Assembly: GCF_003143855.1 (NCBI RefSeq)
Contig: NZ_QFRK01000016.1
Location: 10,789-65,565, forward strand
Direction of reading: 5' to 3'
DNA from: Streptomyces sp. NWU339
GTDB taxonomy: Bacteria > Actinomycetota > Actinomycetes > Streptomycetales > Streptomycetaceae
DNA length: 54,777 nucleotides
Shown piece by piece: positions 7,090 through 15,969 of the stretch; position 1 is the first letter of the stretch; the number at the start of each line of letters is the position of its first letter. The notes below the pieces were generated by a model. The model was not told where the DNA came from. It made no database searches and saw nothing but the letters and a program-made list of their open reading frames with translations. Made by a program: the position numbers and the translations under genes.

Positions 7090-9706
7090 GCCCGGAAGCC
7101 GGTGCCTCCCCGGGCCCGGCCCCGCCGGCCCCGTCGGGCTCGGGACCGACGGGCTCGGTGCCGGTCCCGTCCCTCGCCCCGGTCCGGAACGTGAGGTTCC
7201 CGTCCGCCGTGTCCACCGTCACCCGGTCGCCGCCCTGGACACTGCCGTCCAGCAGCAGCCGGGACAGCTGGTTGTCGACCTCGCGCTGGATGGTGCGGCG
7301 CAACGGCCGCGCCCCGTACTCGGGCTGATGGCCGCGCTGCGCCAGCCAGTCCACGGCGGCGTCGGTGAACTCGACCGTGACGCCCTGGCCCCGTAGGCCG
7401 CGTCGCGTCCCCTCCAGCAGCAGATCGGTGATCTGCCGCAGCTCCACGGCGGTGAGCTGGCGGAACACCACCACCTCGTCGATCCGGTTGAGGAACTCGG
7501 GCCGGAAGTGCTCCCGCAGCGGCCGCAGGATCTGCTCGCGCCGAGCCTCCTCGTCCGCCTCCGCGCCGCCCGTCGCGAAGCCCAGCGTCGCACCGCGCCG
7601 GGTGATCGCCTCGGAACCGAGGTTGCTGGTCATCACGATGACGGTGTTGCTGAAGTCCACCGTCCGGCCCTGGGAGTCGGTCAGCCGGCCGTCGTCGAGG
7701 ACCTGGAGCAGGATGTTGAAGACGTCCGGGTGAGCCTTCTCCACCTCGTCGAGGAGCAGCAGCGAGTACGGATGCCTGCGCACCACCTCGGTCAGCTGCC
7801 CCGCCTCCTCGTGGCCGACGTATCCGGGCGGGGCGCCGACCAGCCGGCTGACCGTGTGCCGTTCCTGGTACTCGCTCATGTCGAGGCGGACCATCCGGTC
7901 CTCGCTGCCGAACAGGGCCTCGGCCAGCGCCCGGGCCAGCTCCGTCTTGCCGACGCCGGTCGGCCCGAGGAACAGGAAGCTGCCGATCGGCCGGTCGGGG
8001 CTGGCGAGCCCGGCCCGGGAGCGCAGCACCGCGTCCGAGACCGCCCGCACCGCCTCGTCCTGGCCGATGACGCGCTGGTGCAGGTGCTCCTCGAGGCCCA
8101 GCAGCCGGTCCTTCTCCTCCTCGGTGAGCCTGCTGACCGGGACGCCGGTCTGCCGGGAGACCACCTCCGCGATCGCCTCGGCGTCCACCACCAGGCTCTG
8201 TCCCTCGTCGACCTGGCCCTCACCGCCGGCATCGGCGATCCGCTCCTTCAGCTCGCCGATGCGGTCGCGCAACTGCGTCGCCTGCTCGTACTTCTCGTCG
8301 GCGACCGCCTGGTCCTTGTCGTAGGTCAGCTGCTCCAGCTCCCGCTCCATGGCGCGTACGTCCGTGCCCTTGGTCCGGGCCTGCAGCCGAATCCGGGCGC
8401 CGGCCTGGTCGATCAGGTCGATCGCCTTGTCCGGCAGGCGGCGCTCGCTGAGGTAGCGGTCGGACAGTTCCACGGCCGCCACCAGCGCCTCGTCGGTGTA
8501 GCGGACCTGGTGGTGGGCCTCGTACCGGTCGCGCAGTCCGCGCAGGATCGCGACCGTGTCCGCGGCCGTGGGTTCCGGCACCATGACCGGCTGGAAGCGG
8601 CGGGCCAGCGCCGCGTCCTTCTCGATCCGCCGGTACTCCTCCAGCGTGGTCGCGCCCACGATGTGCAGCTCGCCGCGGGCCAGCGCCGGCTTGAGGATGT
8701 TGCCGGCGTCCATCGAACCGCCCTCGCCGCCGCCCCCGGCGCCCACGACGGTGTGCAGCTCGTCGATGAAGACGATCAGCCGGTCGGAGTGGGCTCGGAT
8801 CTCGTCGACGATGGTGTTCAGCCGCTCCTCGAAGTCGCCCCGGTAGCGGGTACCGGCGACCACGCCCGCCAGGTCCAGAGAGACCACCCGCCGGGTCATG
8901 AGCACGTCGGGTACGTCCCCGTCGGCGATCCGCTGCGCCAGCCCCTCCACCACGGCGGTCTTGCCGACGCCCGCGTCACCGATCAGCACCGGATTGTTCT
9001 TGCCGCGTCGGGAGAGCACCTCGACGGTCTGCTCGATCTCCTCCTCCCGCCCGATCACCGGGTCGATCCGGCCCTCGCGGGCCAGCTCGGTCAGGTCACG
9101 GCCGTACTTGTCCAGCGTCGGCGTGCCCGTCGCGGGGCGGGGCCGCTCGGGGCGCGGCGGCGCGGCGTCCGGCGCGTCGGACGGCAGCGGCATCCCGGCG
9201 GAGGTGAACCGGGCCGAGTTCAGGATGTGCCCGGCGGCCGAGTCGGGGTTGGCGGCCAGGGCGCTGAGGACGTGCTCCGGGCCGATGTAGCCGGCCCCGG
9301 TCGACCGGGCCAGGTCGTGGGCGTCCAGCAGGGCCCGTTTGACGGCGGGGGTCAGCGAGAGCGACGTCGGCGGCGGGGCGTCGTCCGGCCCGTGCTGGAC
9401 GGGCCCGGACCGTTCGTCGATCTCCGCCGCCAGCGAGTCGGGATCCGTGCCCGTCCGGCTGATCAGGTCGCGGGTCGGCTCGGTGGCGAGCGCGGCGCGC
9501 AGCAGGTGCTGGGTGTCCAGGTCCCGGCTGCCGTGCTCGGCGGCGTACTGCGCGGCGCCGCGCACCAGCTCCCTGGCCGGCTGGCTCAGCAGCCGGCCGA
9601 TGTCGATCTGCCGGGGGCGAGGCCCGCCGAAGAAGCGTGCGAGGAATTCTCCGAAGGGGTCCGAGCCGTAGCCCTGCGGACCCGTGAACCCGCTGCTCAT
9701 GGACAT
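7085..9706 (-). CDS. ClpC-like AAA+ ATPase (Clp protease ATP-binding subunit)
   Basis: This 873-aa protein is a Hsp100 unfoldase with two AAA+ modules. Double Clp_N repeats lie at about 40-175, then D1 with Walker A GDAGVGKT and Walker B LIVFIDELHT, a short UVR-like middle segment (DEKYEQATQLRDRIGELKERI minus its ends), and D2 with GPTGVGKT near residue 579 and LLLLDEVEKAHPDV. The D2 loop contains LGF (in GATLGFATGG), the ClpP-docking tripeptide type, and the middle domain is too short for ClpB. It is therefore better called ClpC-like than ClpB. The N-terminus (GSDPFGEFLARFFGG) and Gly/Pro-rich C-terminal tail differ from housekeeping ClpC, suggesting a paralogue. Two in-frame ATGs (9706, 9700) are possible starts. 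Confidence 0.9.
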   Translation of the reverse strand: MSMSSGFTGPQGYGSDPFGEFLARFFGGPRPRQIDIGRLLSQPARELVRGAAQYAAEHGSRDLDTQHLLRAALATEPTRDLISRTGTDPDSLAAEIDERSGPVQHGPDDAPPPTSLSLTPAVKRALLDAHDLARSTGAGYIGPEHVLSALAANPDSAAGHILNSARFTSAGMPLPSDAPDAAPPRPERPRPATGTPTLDKYGRDLTELAREGRIDPVIGREEEIEQTVEVLSRRGKNNPVLIGDAGVGKTAVVEGLAQRIADGDVPDVLMTRRVVSLDLAGVVAGTRYRGDFEERLNTIVDEIRAHSDRLIVFIDELHTVVGAGGGGEGGSMDAGNILKPALARGELHIVGATTLEEYRRIEKDAALARRFQPVMVPEPTAADTVAILRGLRDRYEAHHQVRYTDEALVAAVELSDRYLSERRLPDKAIDLIDQAGARIRLQARTKGTDVRAMERELEQLTYDKDQAVADEKYEQATQLRDRIGELKERIADAGGEGQVDEGQSLVVDAEAIAEVVSRQTGVPVSRLTEEEKDRLLGLEEHLHQRVIGQDEAVRAVSDAVLRSRAGLASPDRPIGSFLFLGPTGVGKTELARALAEALFGSEDRMVRLDMSEYQERHTVSRLVGAPPGYVGHEEAGQLTEVVRRHPYSLLLLDEVEKAHPDVFNILLQVLDDGRLTDSQGRTVDFSNTVIVMTSNLGSEAITRRGATLGFATGGAEADEEARREQILRPLREHFRPEFLNRIDEVVVFRQLTAVELRQITDLLLEGTRRGLRGQGVTVEFTDAAVDWLAQRGHQPEYGARPLRRTIQREVDNQLSRLLLDGSVQGGDRVTVDTADGNLTFRTGARDGTGTEPVGPEPDGAGGAGPGEAPASGR

Positions 9707-10006
9707 CCGTTCCGGCGCCCCCGCGGGATTCCCCTGGGCCGGGCGGAACCGGGAACCCGAAGGAGCCCCGGGGCGCGCTCACTGCTCGACGTACGGTCCG
9801 GACGCGGGTGCCCGACCGTCTCCCGGTTACACCCGTGCGTGTCCCCGCGGTGCGTAGGGGGCCGCACGGTGTGCGTGTGGCGTGTGTGTGCTGCCTGCGG
9901 CGCGCTCGTAGAACACCTTCGCACGATCGCTTCGGCGCAGCACCTCGGAAGCGGGCCGGGCGGAGCACGCCCGCGGCAGGTCCGCGGGGCCTCGCGGGAG
10001 CCGTGC
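9707..10006. other. Intergenic, no gene seen
   Basis: This 300-base spacer lies between the methionine aminopeptidase stop and the Clp start, both on the minus strand. I see no convincing coding region. It should hold the Clp promoter, but I could not identify a convincing -10/-35 pair. Confidence 0.5.
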
Positions 10007-10774
10007 TCAGCGGGCGGTCAGGACGCGGGGGCCGGCGGCGGTGATCGCGACGGTGTGTTCGGCGTGGGCGGCGCGCGAGCCGTCGACGGTGCGCAGGGTC
10101 CAGCCGTCGGGCGCGGTGCGGAAGCCGTCGGTGCCGCCGCCGATGAGCATGGGCTCGATCGCCAGCACCATGCCGTGCCGCAGCGGCATGCCCCGGCCCG
10201 GCCGGCCCTCGTTGGGGACGGGCGGGTCCTCGTGCATACGGCGACCGATGCCGTGCCCGCCGAAGCCGTCCAGGATGCCGTAGCCCGCCGCGCGGCACAC
10301 CGTGCCGATCGCGTGCGCGATGTCCCCGATGCGGTTGCCGACGACGGCGGCCTCGATGCCCGCCGCCAGGGCCCGCTCGGCGGTCTCGATCAGCCTCACG
10401 TCGCCCGCACGCGGGGTGCCCACGATGAAACTGACCGCCGAATCGCCGACCCAGCCGCCCAGCTCGGCGCCGAAGTCCGCGGACACCAGGTCGCCGTCGC
10501 GCAGCCGGTAGCCGTCCGGGACGCCGTGCACGATCGCGTCGTTGACCGACGCGCAGAGGACGGCGGGGAACGGGGTAGGGGCGAAGGAGGGCCGGTAGCC
10601 CAGGAAGGGCGAGCCCGCCCCCGCCCCGCGCAGCACCTCACGGGCCACCTCGTCCAGCTCCAGCAGGGAAACACCCACCCCGGCGGCCTTCCGTACGGCC
10701 TTCAGGGCGTCCGCGACGACCTGGCCCGCCTCGTACATCGCGTCGATCGACATGTCGGTCTTCAACTCCACCAT
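10007..10774 (-). CDS. map: Methionine aminopeptidase, type I
   Basis: This 255-aa cytoplasmic enzyme removes N-terminal methionine from nascent proteins. The five metal ligands of the pita-bread fold are recognisable: Asp in SADFGAEL, Asp in GWVGDSAVSF, His in GGHGIGRRMHEDP, Glu in VLAIEPML and Glu in HAEHTVAI. The substrate-site His of NDAIVHGVPDG is also present. Length is normal for type I. The gene is the second, non-operonic kind often present beside the ribosomal-protein map in Streptomyces; this is inferred from context. It is divergent from an XRE regulator across 32 bases. A minus-strand -10 (TATAGT, 10787-10782) lies 7 bases before the ATG, so the transcript is probably leaderless. 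Confidence 0.93.
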   Translation of the reverse strand: MVELKTDMSIDAMYEAGQVVADALKAVRKAAGVGVSLLELDEVAREVLRGAGAGSPFLGYRPSFAPTPFPAVLCASVNDAIVHGVPDGYRLRDGDLVSADFGAELGGWVGDSAVSFIVGTPRAGDVRLIETAERALAAGIEAAVVGNRIGDIAHAIGTVCRAAGYGILDGFGGHGIGRRMHEDPPVPNEGRPGRGMPLRHGMVLAIEPMLIGGGTDGFRTAPDGWTLRTVDGSRAAHAEHTVAITAAGPRVLTAR

Positions 10775-10806
10775 GCCAATTACTATACCGGTATTAGAAT
10801 GACGGC
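10775..10806. promoter_or_regulatory. Divergent leaderless promoters with central palindrome
   Basis: The perfect palindrome ATACCGGTAT (10785-10794) sits between two outward -10 hexamers. TAGAAT (10795-10800, plus) lies 6 bases before the XRE ATG at 10807, and TATAGT (10787-10782, minus) lies 7 bases before the map ATG at 10774. One bound dimer would cover both promoters. No Shine-Dalgarno fits between promoter and start on either side. Confidence 0.65.
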
Positions 10807-11118
10807 ATGGTACGCACCCCTCTCACCCCCGAAGAACGCGAACGCGGCGAGCGGCTCGGCCGGCTACTACGGGAGGCGCGCGGCGACCGGAGCATGACGC
10901 GGGTCGCGGCGAGCGCGGGCGTCTCCCCGGAGACCCTCCGGAAGATCGAGACCGGGCGGGCCCCCACCCCGGCGTTCTTCACGGTGGCCGCCCTCGCCCG
11001 CGCGCTCGACCTGTCGATGGACGAGCTGGTGGGCCGCTGCGCCCCGGCCGTACCGCCCGTCGTGCCGCCTGCCGCGCCCTCCGTCCCGCCGCCCGTCACG
11101 CCGTCGGTCGCTGCCTGA
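10807..11118 (+). CDS. XRE-family helix-turn-helix regulator
   Basis: This 103-aa protein has an HTH_XRE domain at about residues 10-75 (RLGRLLREARGDRSMTRVA, AGVSPETLRKIETGRAPTP, LARALDLSMDELV). The C-terminal 25 residues are Pro/Val-rich repeats (VPPVVPPAAPSVPP) with no recognised domain. It lies divergently next to map with a 10-base palindrome between, so autoregulation and control of map are likely but inferred. The ATG falls at the predicted transcription start, consistent with leaderless translation. Confidence 0.88.
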   Translation: MVRTPLTPEERERGERLGRLLREARGDRSMTRVAASAGVSPETLRKIETGRAPTPAFFTVAALARALDLSMDELVGRCAPAVPPVVPPAAPSVPPPVTPSVAA

Positions 11119-11255
11119 GCCCGGGACCGGGCCCGGGGCGGGGTCTGGAACCGGGCCCGGGACGGGGACTCACCCACCGGAGTGCGAATCATGATCGACC
11201 CCGCGGGTTGACGACGATGGTCTTGGCAAGGCCGCCCGAGAGGCTTACGTTCGTC

Positions 11256-11285
11256 CCTCTACGACCGTTTCTACGGGCGTAGAGG
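11256..11285. promoter_or_regulatory. Candidate operator upstream of the pyrimidine-catabolism operon
   Basis: The perfect inverted repeat CCTCTACG (11256-11263) / CGTAGAGG (11278-11285) encloses an inner repeat CTACG-GG-CGTAG (11271-11282). Three CTACG half-sites thus occur at 12- and 7-base spacing, 29 to 58 bases before the first start codon. The binding protein is unknown. Confidence 0.5.
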
Positions 11286-11313
11286 CGCTGACGTCGCGTC
11301 GAAGGAGTAGCTC

Positions 11314-12156
11314 ATGGCACACGTCGTACGAGCCGCCCTGGTCCAGGCCACCTGGACCGGCGACACGGAGTCCATGGTGGCGAAACACGAGGAGCACGCC
11401 CGCGAGGCGGCCCGGCAGGGTGCGAAGATCATCGGTTTCCAGGAGGTCTTCAACGCCCCCTACTTCTGCCAGGTCCAGGATGCCGAGCACTACCGCTGGG
11501 CCGAACCCGTTCCCGACGGGCCGACCGTCCGCCGGATGCGGGAGCTGGCCCGCGAGACCGGCATGGTGATCGTCGTGCCGGTGTTCGAGGTCGAGCAGTC
11601 GGGGTTCTACTACAACACCGCGGTCGTGATCGACGCCGACGGCACCGTCCTCGGCAAGTACCGCAAGCATCACATCCCCCAGGTCAAGGGGTTCTGGGAG
11701 AAGTTCTACTTCAAGCCCGGCAACCTCGGCTGGCCCGTCTTCGACACCGCCGTCGGCAAGGTCGGCGTCTACATCTGCTACGACCGCCACTTCCCGGAGG
11801 GGTGGCGGCAACTCGGGCTGAACGGAGCCCAGTTGGTCTACAACCCGTCGGCCACGCACCGCGGCCTCTCGTCCTACCTCTGGCAGTTGGAACAGCCGGC
11901 CGCGGCCGTCGCCAACGAGTACTTCGTCGCCGCGATCAACCGGGTGGGCCAGGAGGAGTACGGGGACAACGACTTCTACGGAACCTCGTACTTCGTCGAC
12001 CCCCGTGGCCAGTTCGTCGGCGACGTCGCCAGCGACAGCAAGGAGGAACTCGTGGTCCGGGACCTCGACTTCGACCTCATCGAGGACGTGCGGCAGCAGT
12101 GGGCGTTCTACCGCGACCGCCGCCCCGACGCCTACGAGGGACTGGTGCGGCCGTGA
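11314..12156 (+). CDS. Nitrilase-superfamily hydrolase, beta-ureidopropionase-like
   Basis: The 280-aa carbon-nitrogen hydrolase carries the Glu-Lys-Cys triad: Glu44 (GFQEVFNAP), Lys118 (KYRKHHIP) and Cys155 (YICYDRHFPE). In this operon the expected reaction is hydrolysis of N-carbamoyl-beta-alanine (or a related N-carbamoyl amino acid) to the amino acid, CO2 and ammonia, the step after dihydropyrimidinase. AAGGAG lies 8 bases before the ATG (11302-11307). The gene is first of four; its TGA overlaps the next gene's GTG. Substrate choice is inferred from neighbours, because related members also act on agmatine-derived carbamoyl compounds. Confidence 0.88.
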   Translation: MAHVVRAALVQATWTGDTESMVAKHEEHAREAARQGAKIIGFQEVFNAPYFCQVQDAEHYRWAEPVPDGPTVRRMRELARETGMVIVVPVFEVEQSGFYYNTAVVIDADGTVLGKYRKHHIPQVKGFWEKFYFKPGNLGWPVFDTAVGKVGVYICYDRHFPEGWRQLGLNGAQLVYNPSATHRGLSSYLWQLEQPAAAVANEYFVAAINRVGQEEYGDNDFYGTSYFVDPRGQFVGDVASDSKEELVVRDLDFDLIEDVRQQWAFYRDRRPDAYEGLVRP

Positions 12157-13439
12157 CCGACGACCTGCTGGGCCGCCACCGCTCCGTGCTCCCCGACTGG
12201 CTCGCCCTCTACTACGAGGAGCCCATCGAGATCACCCACGGCGAGGGCCGCCACGTCTGGGACTCCGCGGGCAACCGGTACCTCGACTTCTTCGGCGGCA
12301 TCCTCACCACCATGACCGCCCACGCCCTGCCCGAGGTGACGAAGGCGGTCGCCGAGCAGGCCGGGCGGATCATCCACTCCTCCACCCTCTACCTCGACCG
12401 GCAGATGGTCGAACTCGCCGAACGCGTAGCCCAGTTGAGCGGAATCCCGGACGCCCGGGTCTTCTTCACCACCTCCGGCACCGAGGCGAACGACACCGCC
12501 CTGCTGCTCGCCACCACCTACCGGCGCGGCAACTCGGTCCTGGCGATGCGTAACAGCTACCACGGCCGCTCCTTCAGCGCGGTCGGCGTCACCGGCAACC
12601 GCGGCTGGTCCCCGACCTCGCTGTCCCCGCTGCAGACCCTGTACGTGCACGGCGGCGTGCGCACCCGAGGCCCGTACGCGTCGCTCGGCGACGACGACTT
12701 CATCGCGGCCTGCGTCGACGACCTCAAGGACCTGCTCGGCCACACCCGCCCGCCTGCGGCACTGATCGCCGAACCGATCCAGGGCGTCGGCGGCTTCACC
12801 TCACCGCCCGACGGACTGTACGCGGCGTTCCGCGAGGTGCTGAACGCACACGGCATCCTGTGGATCTCCGACGAGGTGCAGACCGGGTGGGGTCGCACCG
12901 GCGACCACTTCTGGGGCTGGCAGGCCCACGCCCGGAGCGGCCCGCCCGACATCGTGACCTTCGCCAAGGGCATCGGCAACGGCATGTCCATCGGCGGTGT
13001 CATCGCCCGCGCCGAGATCATGAACTGCCTGGACGCCAACAGCATTTCGACGTTCGGCGGCACCCAGGTCACCATGGCGGCCGGCCTGGCCAACCTCACC
13101 TACCTGCTGGAGCACGACCTCCAGGGCAACGCCCGGCGGGTCGGCGGCATGCTCCTCGAACGCCTGCGGGCCGTCGCCGCCCAGGTGCCCGCGGTACGGG
13201 AGGTGCGCGGGCGCGGGCTGATGATCGGCGTCGAGCTGACGAAACCGGGCACCGACGAGGCCGACCCGCAGGCCGCCTCGGCCGTACTGGAGGCCGCCCG
13301 CCGGGGCGGACTGCTCATCGGCAAGGGCGGCGGCCACAACACCAGCGCCCTGCGCATCGCCCCACCGCTGTCCCTCAGCGTGGCGGAGGCCGAGGAAGGA
13401 GCCGCGATCCTCGAACACGCGCTGCGGAGCGCACTGTAG
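12153..13439 (+). CDS. Class III PLP-dependent aminotransferase
   Basis: This 428-aa enzyme of the omega/beta-alanine:pyruvate or AGXT2-like aminotransferase group has the substrate and cofactor motifs FFTTSGTEANDTAL, NSYHGRS, ISDEVQTGWGRTG and the PLP lysine Lys272 in FAKGIGNG. In context it probably deaminates beta-alanine (or 3-aminoisobutyrate) made by the preceding hydrolase, giving malonate semialdehyde. The GTG start at 12153 overlaps the previous stop as GTGA, indicating translational coupling. Length is usual for the family. Confidence 0.9.
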   Translation: MTDDLLGRHRSVLPDWLALYYEEPIEITHGEGRHVWDSAGNRYLDFFGGILTTMTAHALPEVTKAVAEQAGRIIHSSTLYLDRQMVELAERVAQLSGIPDARVFFTTSGTEANDTALLLATTYRRGNSVLAMRNSYHGRSFSAVGVTGNRGWSPTSLSPLQTLYVHGGVRTRGPYASLGDDDFIAACVDDLKDLLGHTRPPAALIAEPIQGVGGFTSPPDGLYAAFREVLNAHGILWISDEVQTGWGRTGDHFWGWQAHARSGPPDIVTFAKGIGNGMSIGGVIARAEIMNCLDANSISTFGGTQVTMAAGLANLTYLLEHDLQGNARRVGGMLLERLRAVAAQVPAVREVRGRGLMIGVELTKPGTDEADPQAASAVLEAARRGGLLIGKGGGHNTSALRIAPPLSLSVAEAEEGAAILEHALRSAL

Positions 13440-13539
13440 CGGCCCGAAGGGCCGGGCCCGGTCGCGGGTCGCGCGAGAACCGCGCGACCGGCCACCGGCG
13501 ACCCGCACCCCCCACCACAATCCAGCGGAGGGTCAACGC

Positions 13540-14940
13540 ATGAGCCGTACCGTCATCCGTGGTGGCCTCGTCATCACCGCCTCCGACGAGATCCACGCCG
13601 ACGTCCTGATCGAGGGCGGCCGCATCGCCGCCCTCGCCGCCTCCGGCACCCCGGCCGCCGCCGCGTTCACCGACGGCCGGGTCATCGACGCCACCGGCAA
13701 GTACGTCATCCCGGGCGGCGTCGACGCCCACACCCACATGGAGCTGCCGTTCGGCGGCACCTTCGCCTCCGACACCTTCGAGACAGGCACCCGGGCCGCC
13801 GCCTGGGGCGGCACCACCACCGTCGTCGACTTCGCGGTGCAGAGCGTCGGCCGCTCCCTGCGCGAAGGGCTGGACACCTGGCACGCCAAGGCCGAGGGCA
13901 ACTGCGCCATCGACTACGGCTTCCACATGATCGTCTCCGACGTGAACCCGAAGACACTGAAGGAAATGGACCTTCTGGTGGAAGAAGGGATCACGTCGTT
14001 CAAGCAATTCATGGCGTATCCAGGGGTTTTTTACTCCGACGACGGCCAGATCCTGCGCGCCATGCAGCGCTCCGCCGAGAACGGCGGCCTGATCATGATG
14101 CACGCCGAGAACGGCCTCGCGATCGACGTGCTCGTCGAACAGGCGCTGGCCCGCGGCGAGACGGACCCCCGCCACCACGGGGAGGTCCGCAAGGCCCTGC
14201 TGGAGGCCGAGGCCACCCACCGCGCCATCCGGCTCGCCCAGGTCGCCGGCGCCCCGCTGTACGTCGTGCACGTCTCCGCCGCCGAGGCGGTCGCCGAACT
14301 GACCCGGGCCCGCGACGAGGGCCTGAACGTCTTCGGCGAGACGTGTCCCCAGTACCTGTTCCTGTCGGCGGACAACCTCGCCGAGCCGGACTTCGAGGGC
14401 GCCAAGTACGTGTGCAGCACACCCCTGAGGCCGAAGGAACACCAGGCCTCCCTGTGGCGGGCGCTGCGCACCAACGACCTTCAGGTGGTCTCCACCGACC
14501 ACTGCCCCTTCTGCTTCACCGGCCAGAAGGACCTCGGCCGCGGCGACTTCTCCAAGATCCCCAACGGCATGCCGGGCGTGGAGAACCGGATGGACCTGCT
14601 CCACCAGGCCGTCCTCGACGGACACCTCACCCGCCGCCGCTGGATCGAGATCGCCTGCGCCACCCCGGCCCGCATGTTCGGCCTCTACCCGAAGAAGGGC
14701 ACTCTCGCCCCGGGCGCCGACGCCGACGTCGTGATCTACGACCCGCACGCCGAGCAGGTCATCTCCGCCGAGACGCACCACATGAACGTCGACTACTCGG
14801 CGTACGAGGGCACACGCGTCACCGGCCGCGTCGAGACCGTCCTCTCGCGCGGCGAACCGGTCATCACCGAGCGGGAGTACACCGGACGCGCCGGGCACGG
14901 TGCCTACACCCCGCGTTCCACCTGCCAGTACCTCGACTAG
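13540..14940 (+). CDS. hydA: Dihydropyrimidinase / D-hydantoinase
   Basis: The 466-aa cyclic amidohydrolase opens dihydrouracil, dihydrothymine or hydantoin rings. Metal ligands are evident: GGVDAHTHMELPF, the carboxylated lysine Lys155 in SFKQFMAYPG, HAENG, VVHVSAAEA and the catalytic STDHCPFCF. C-terminal STCQYLD is also typical. GGAGG lies 8 bases before the ATG. A 100-base gap separates it from the aminotransferase, short enough for one transcript. The codons around 14010-14030 (ATGGCGTATCCAGGGGTTTTTTAC) are less GC-rich than the rest, a small local oddity over the active-site lysine. Confidence 0.93.
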   Translation: MSRTVIRGGLVITASDEIHADVLIEGGRIAALAASGTPAAAAFTDGRVIDATGKYVIPGGVDAHTHMELPFGGTFASDTFETGTRAAAWGGTTTVVDFAVQSVGRSLREGLDTWHAKAEGNCAIDYGFHMIVSDVNPKTLKEMDLLVEEGITSFKQFMAYPGVFYSDDGQILRAMQRSAENGGLIMMHAENGLAIDVLVEQALARGETDPRHHGEVRKALLEAEATHRAIRLAQVAGAPLYVVHVSAAEAVAELTRARDEGLNVFGETCPQYLFLSADNLAEPDFEGAKYVCSTPLRPKEHQASLWRALRTNDLQVVSTDHCPFCFTGQKDLGRGDFSKIPNGMPGVENRMDLLHQAVLDGHLTRRRWIEIACATPARMFGLYPKKGTLAPGADADVVIYDPHAEQVISAETHHMNVDYSAYEGTRVTGRVETVLSRGEPVITEREYTGRAGHGAYTPRSTCQYLD

Positions 14941-14951
14941 GAGCGGTGCGC

Positions 14952-15953
14952 ATGGACTTCGGACTCGTTCTGCAGACCGATCCGCCGGCCTCGCGGGTGG
15001 TCGGCCTGATGCGGCGCGCGGAGCGCAACGGCTTCACGCACGGCTGGACCTTCGACTCCGCCGTGCTGTGGCAGGAGCCGTTCGTGATCTACAGCCAGAT
15101 CCTGGCGAACACCACCGGGCTGAAGGTCGGCCCGATGGTCACCAACCCGGGCACCCGCACCTGGGAGGTCACGGCCTCCACCTTCGCCACCCTCAACGAC
15201 ATGTTCGGCAACCGCACCGTCTGCGGAATCGGCCGCGGCGACTCCGCGATGCGTGTCGCCGGACGCAAGCCCGACACCCTGGCCCGCCTGGGCGAGGCGA
15301 TCGACGCGATCCGCGACCTCGCCGAGGGGCGTGAGGCCGAGGTCGACGGGCAGCCGCTGCGGATCCCGTGGGTGAGGAACGGCAGGCTGCCCGTCTGGAT
15401 GGCGGCGTACGGGCCGAAGGCGCTCGCCCTCGCCGGGCAGAAGGCCGACGGTTTCATCCTCCAGCTCGCCGACCCGTACCTGACCGAGTGGATGGTGAAG
15501 GCCGTACGGGCCGCGGCCGCGGAGGCGGGGCGTGACCCCGCCTCCGTGACCGTCTGCGTCGCCGCCCCGGCGTACGTCGGCGACGATCTGGCACACGCCC
15601 GCGACCAGTGCCGCTGGTTCGGCGGCATGGTCGGCAACCACGTCGCGGACCTGGTCGCCCGCTACGGCGAGCACTCGGGCATGGTCCCCGAGGCGCTGAC
15701 GTCGTACATCAAGGAACGGCACGGCTACGACTACAGCCACCACGGGCGGGCCGGCAACCCGTCCACGGACTTCGTCACCGACGAGATCGTCGACCGGTTC
15801 TGCCTGCTCGGACCGGCCGAGGCGCACATCGAGAAGCTGAGGGCGCTGCGCGGGCTGGGTGTGGACCAGTTCGCCGTGTACGACATGCACGACGCACAGG
15901 AAGCGACGATCGACGCGTACGGCGCGGAGATCATCCCGGCACTCAGCCGCTGA
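14952..15953 (+). CDS. LLM-class F420-dependent oxidoreductase (TIGR03842-like)
   Basis: This 333-aa luciferase-like TIM-barrel protein of the F420/flavin LLM class starts MDFGLVLQTDPPASRVV, the hallmark of the TIGR03842 group. Cofactor-site segments are visible: TFDSAVLWQEPFV, VGPMVTNPGTR, GIGRGDSAMRV and VWMAAYGPKALALAG. It starts 11 bases after the dihydropyrimidinase stop with GGAG at 14940-14943, so it is in the same operon. Two roles fit: a redox step on the pyrimidine (reduction of uracil or thymine) or handling of the semialdehyde product. Neither is shown by the sequence. Confidence 0.9.
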   Translation: MDFGLVLQTDPPASRVVGLMRRAERNGFTHGWTFDSAVLWQEPFVIYSQILANTTGLKVGPMVTNPGTRTWEVTASTFATLNDMFGNRTVCGIGRGDSAMRVAGRKPDTLARLGEAIDAIRDLAEGREAEVDGQPLRIPWVRNGRLPVWMAAYGPKALALAGQKADGFILQLADPYLTEWMVKAVRAAAAEAGRDPASVTVCVAAPAYVGDDLAHARDQCRWFGGMVGNHVADLVARYGEHSGMVPEALTSYIKERHGYDYSHHGRAGNPSTDFVTDEIVDRFCLLGPAEAHIEKLRALRGLGVDQFAVYDMHDAQEATIDAYGAEIIPALSR

Positions 15954-15969
15954 CCGGCCCCTGCGGTGA

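Noticed and set aside
7508..10897. 1129-codon plus-strand frame
   Set aside because: It is antisense to the Clp and map genes; the translation has no domain and the true genes have complete motifs.
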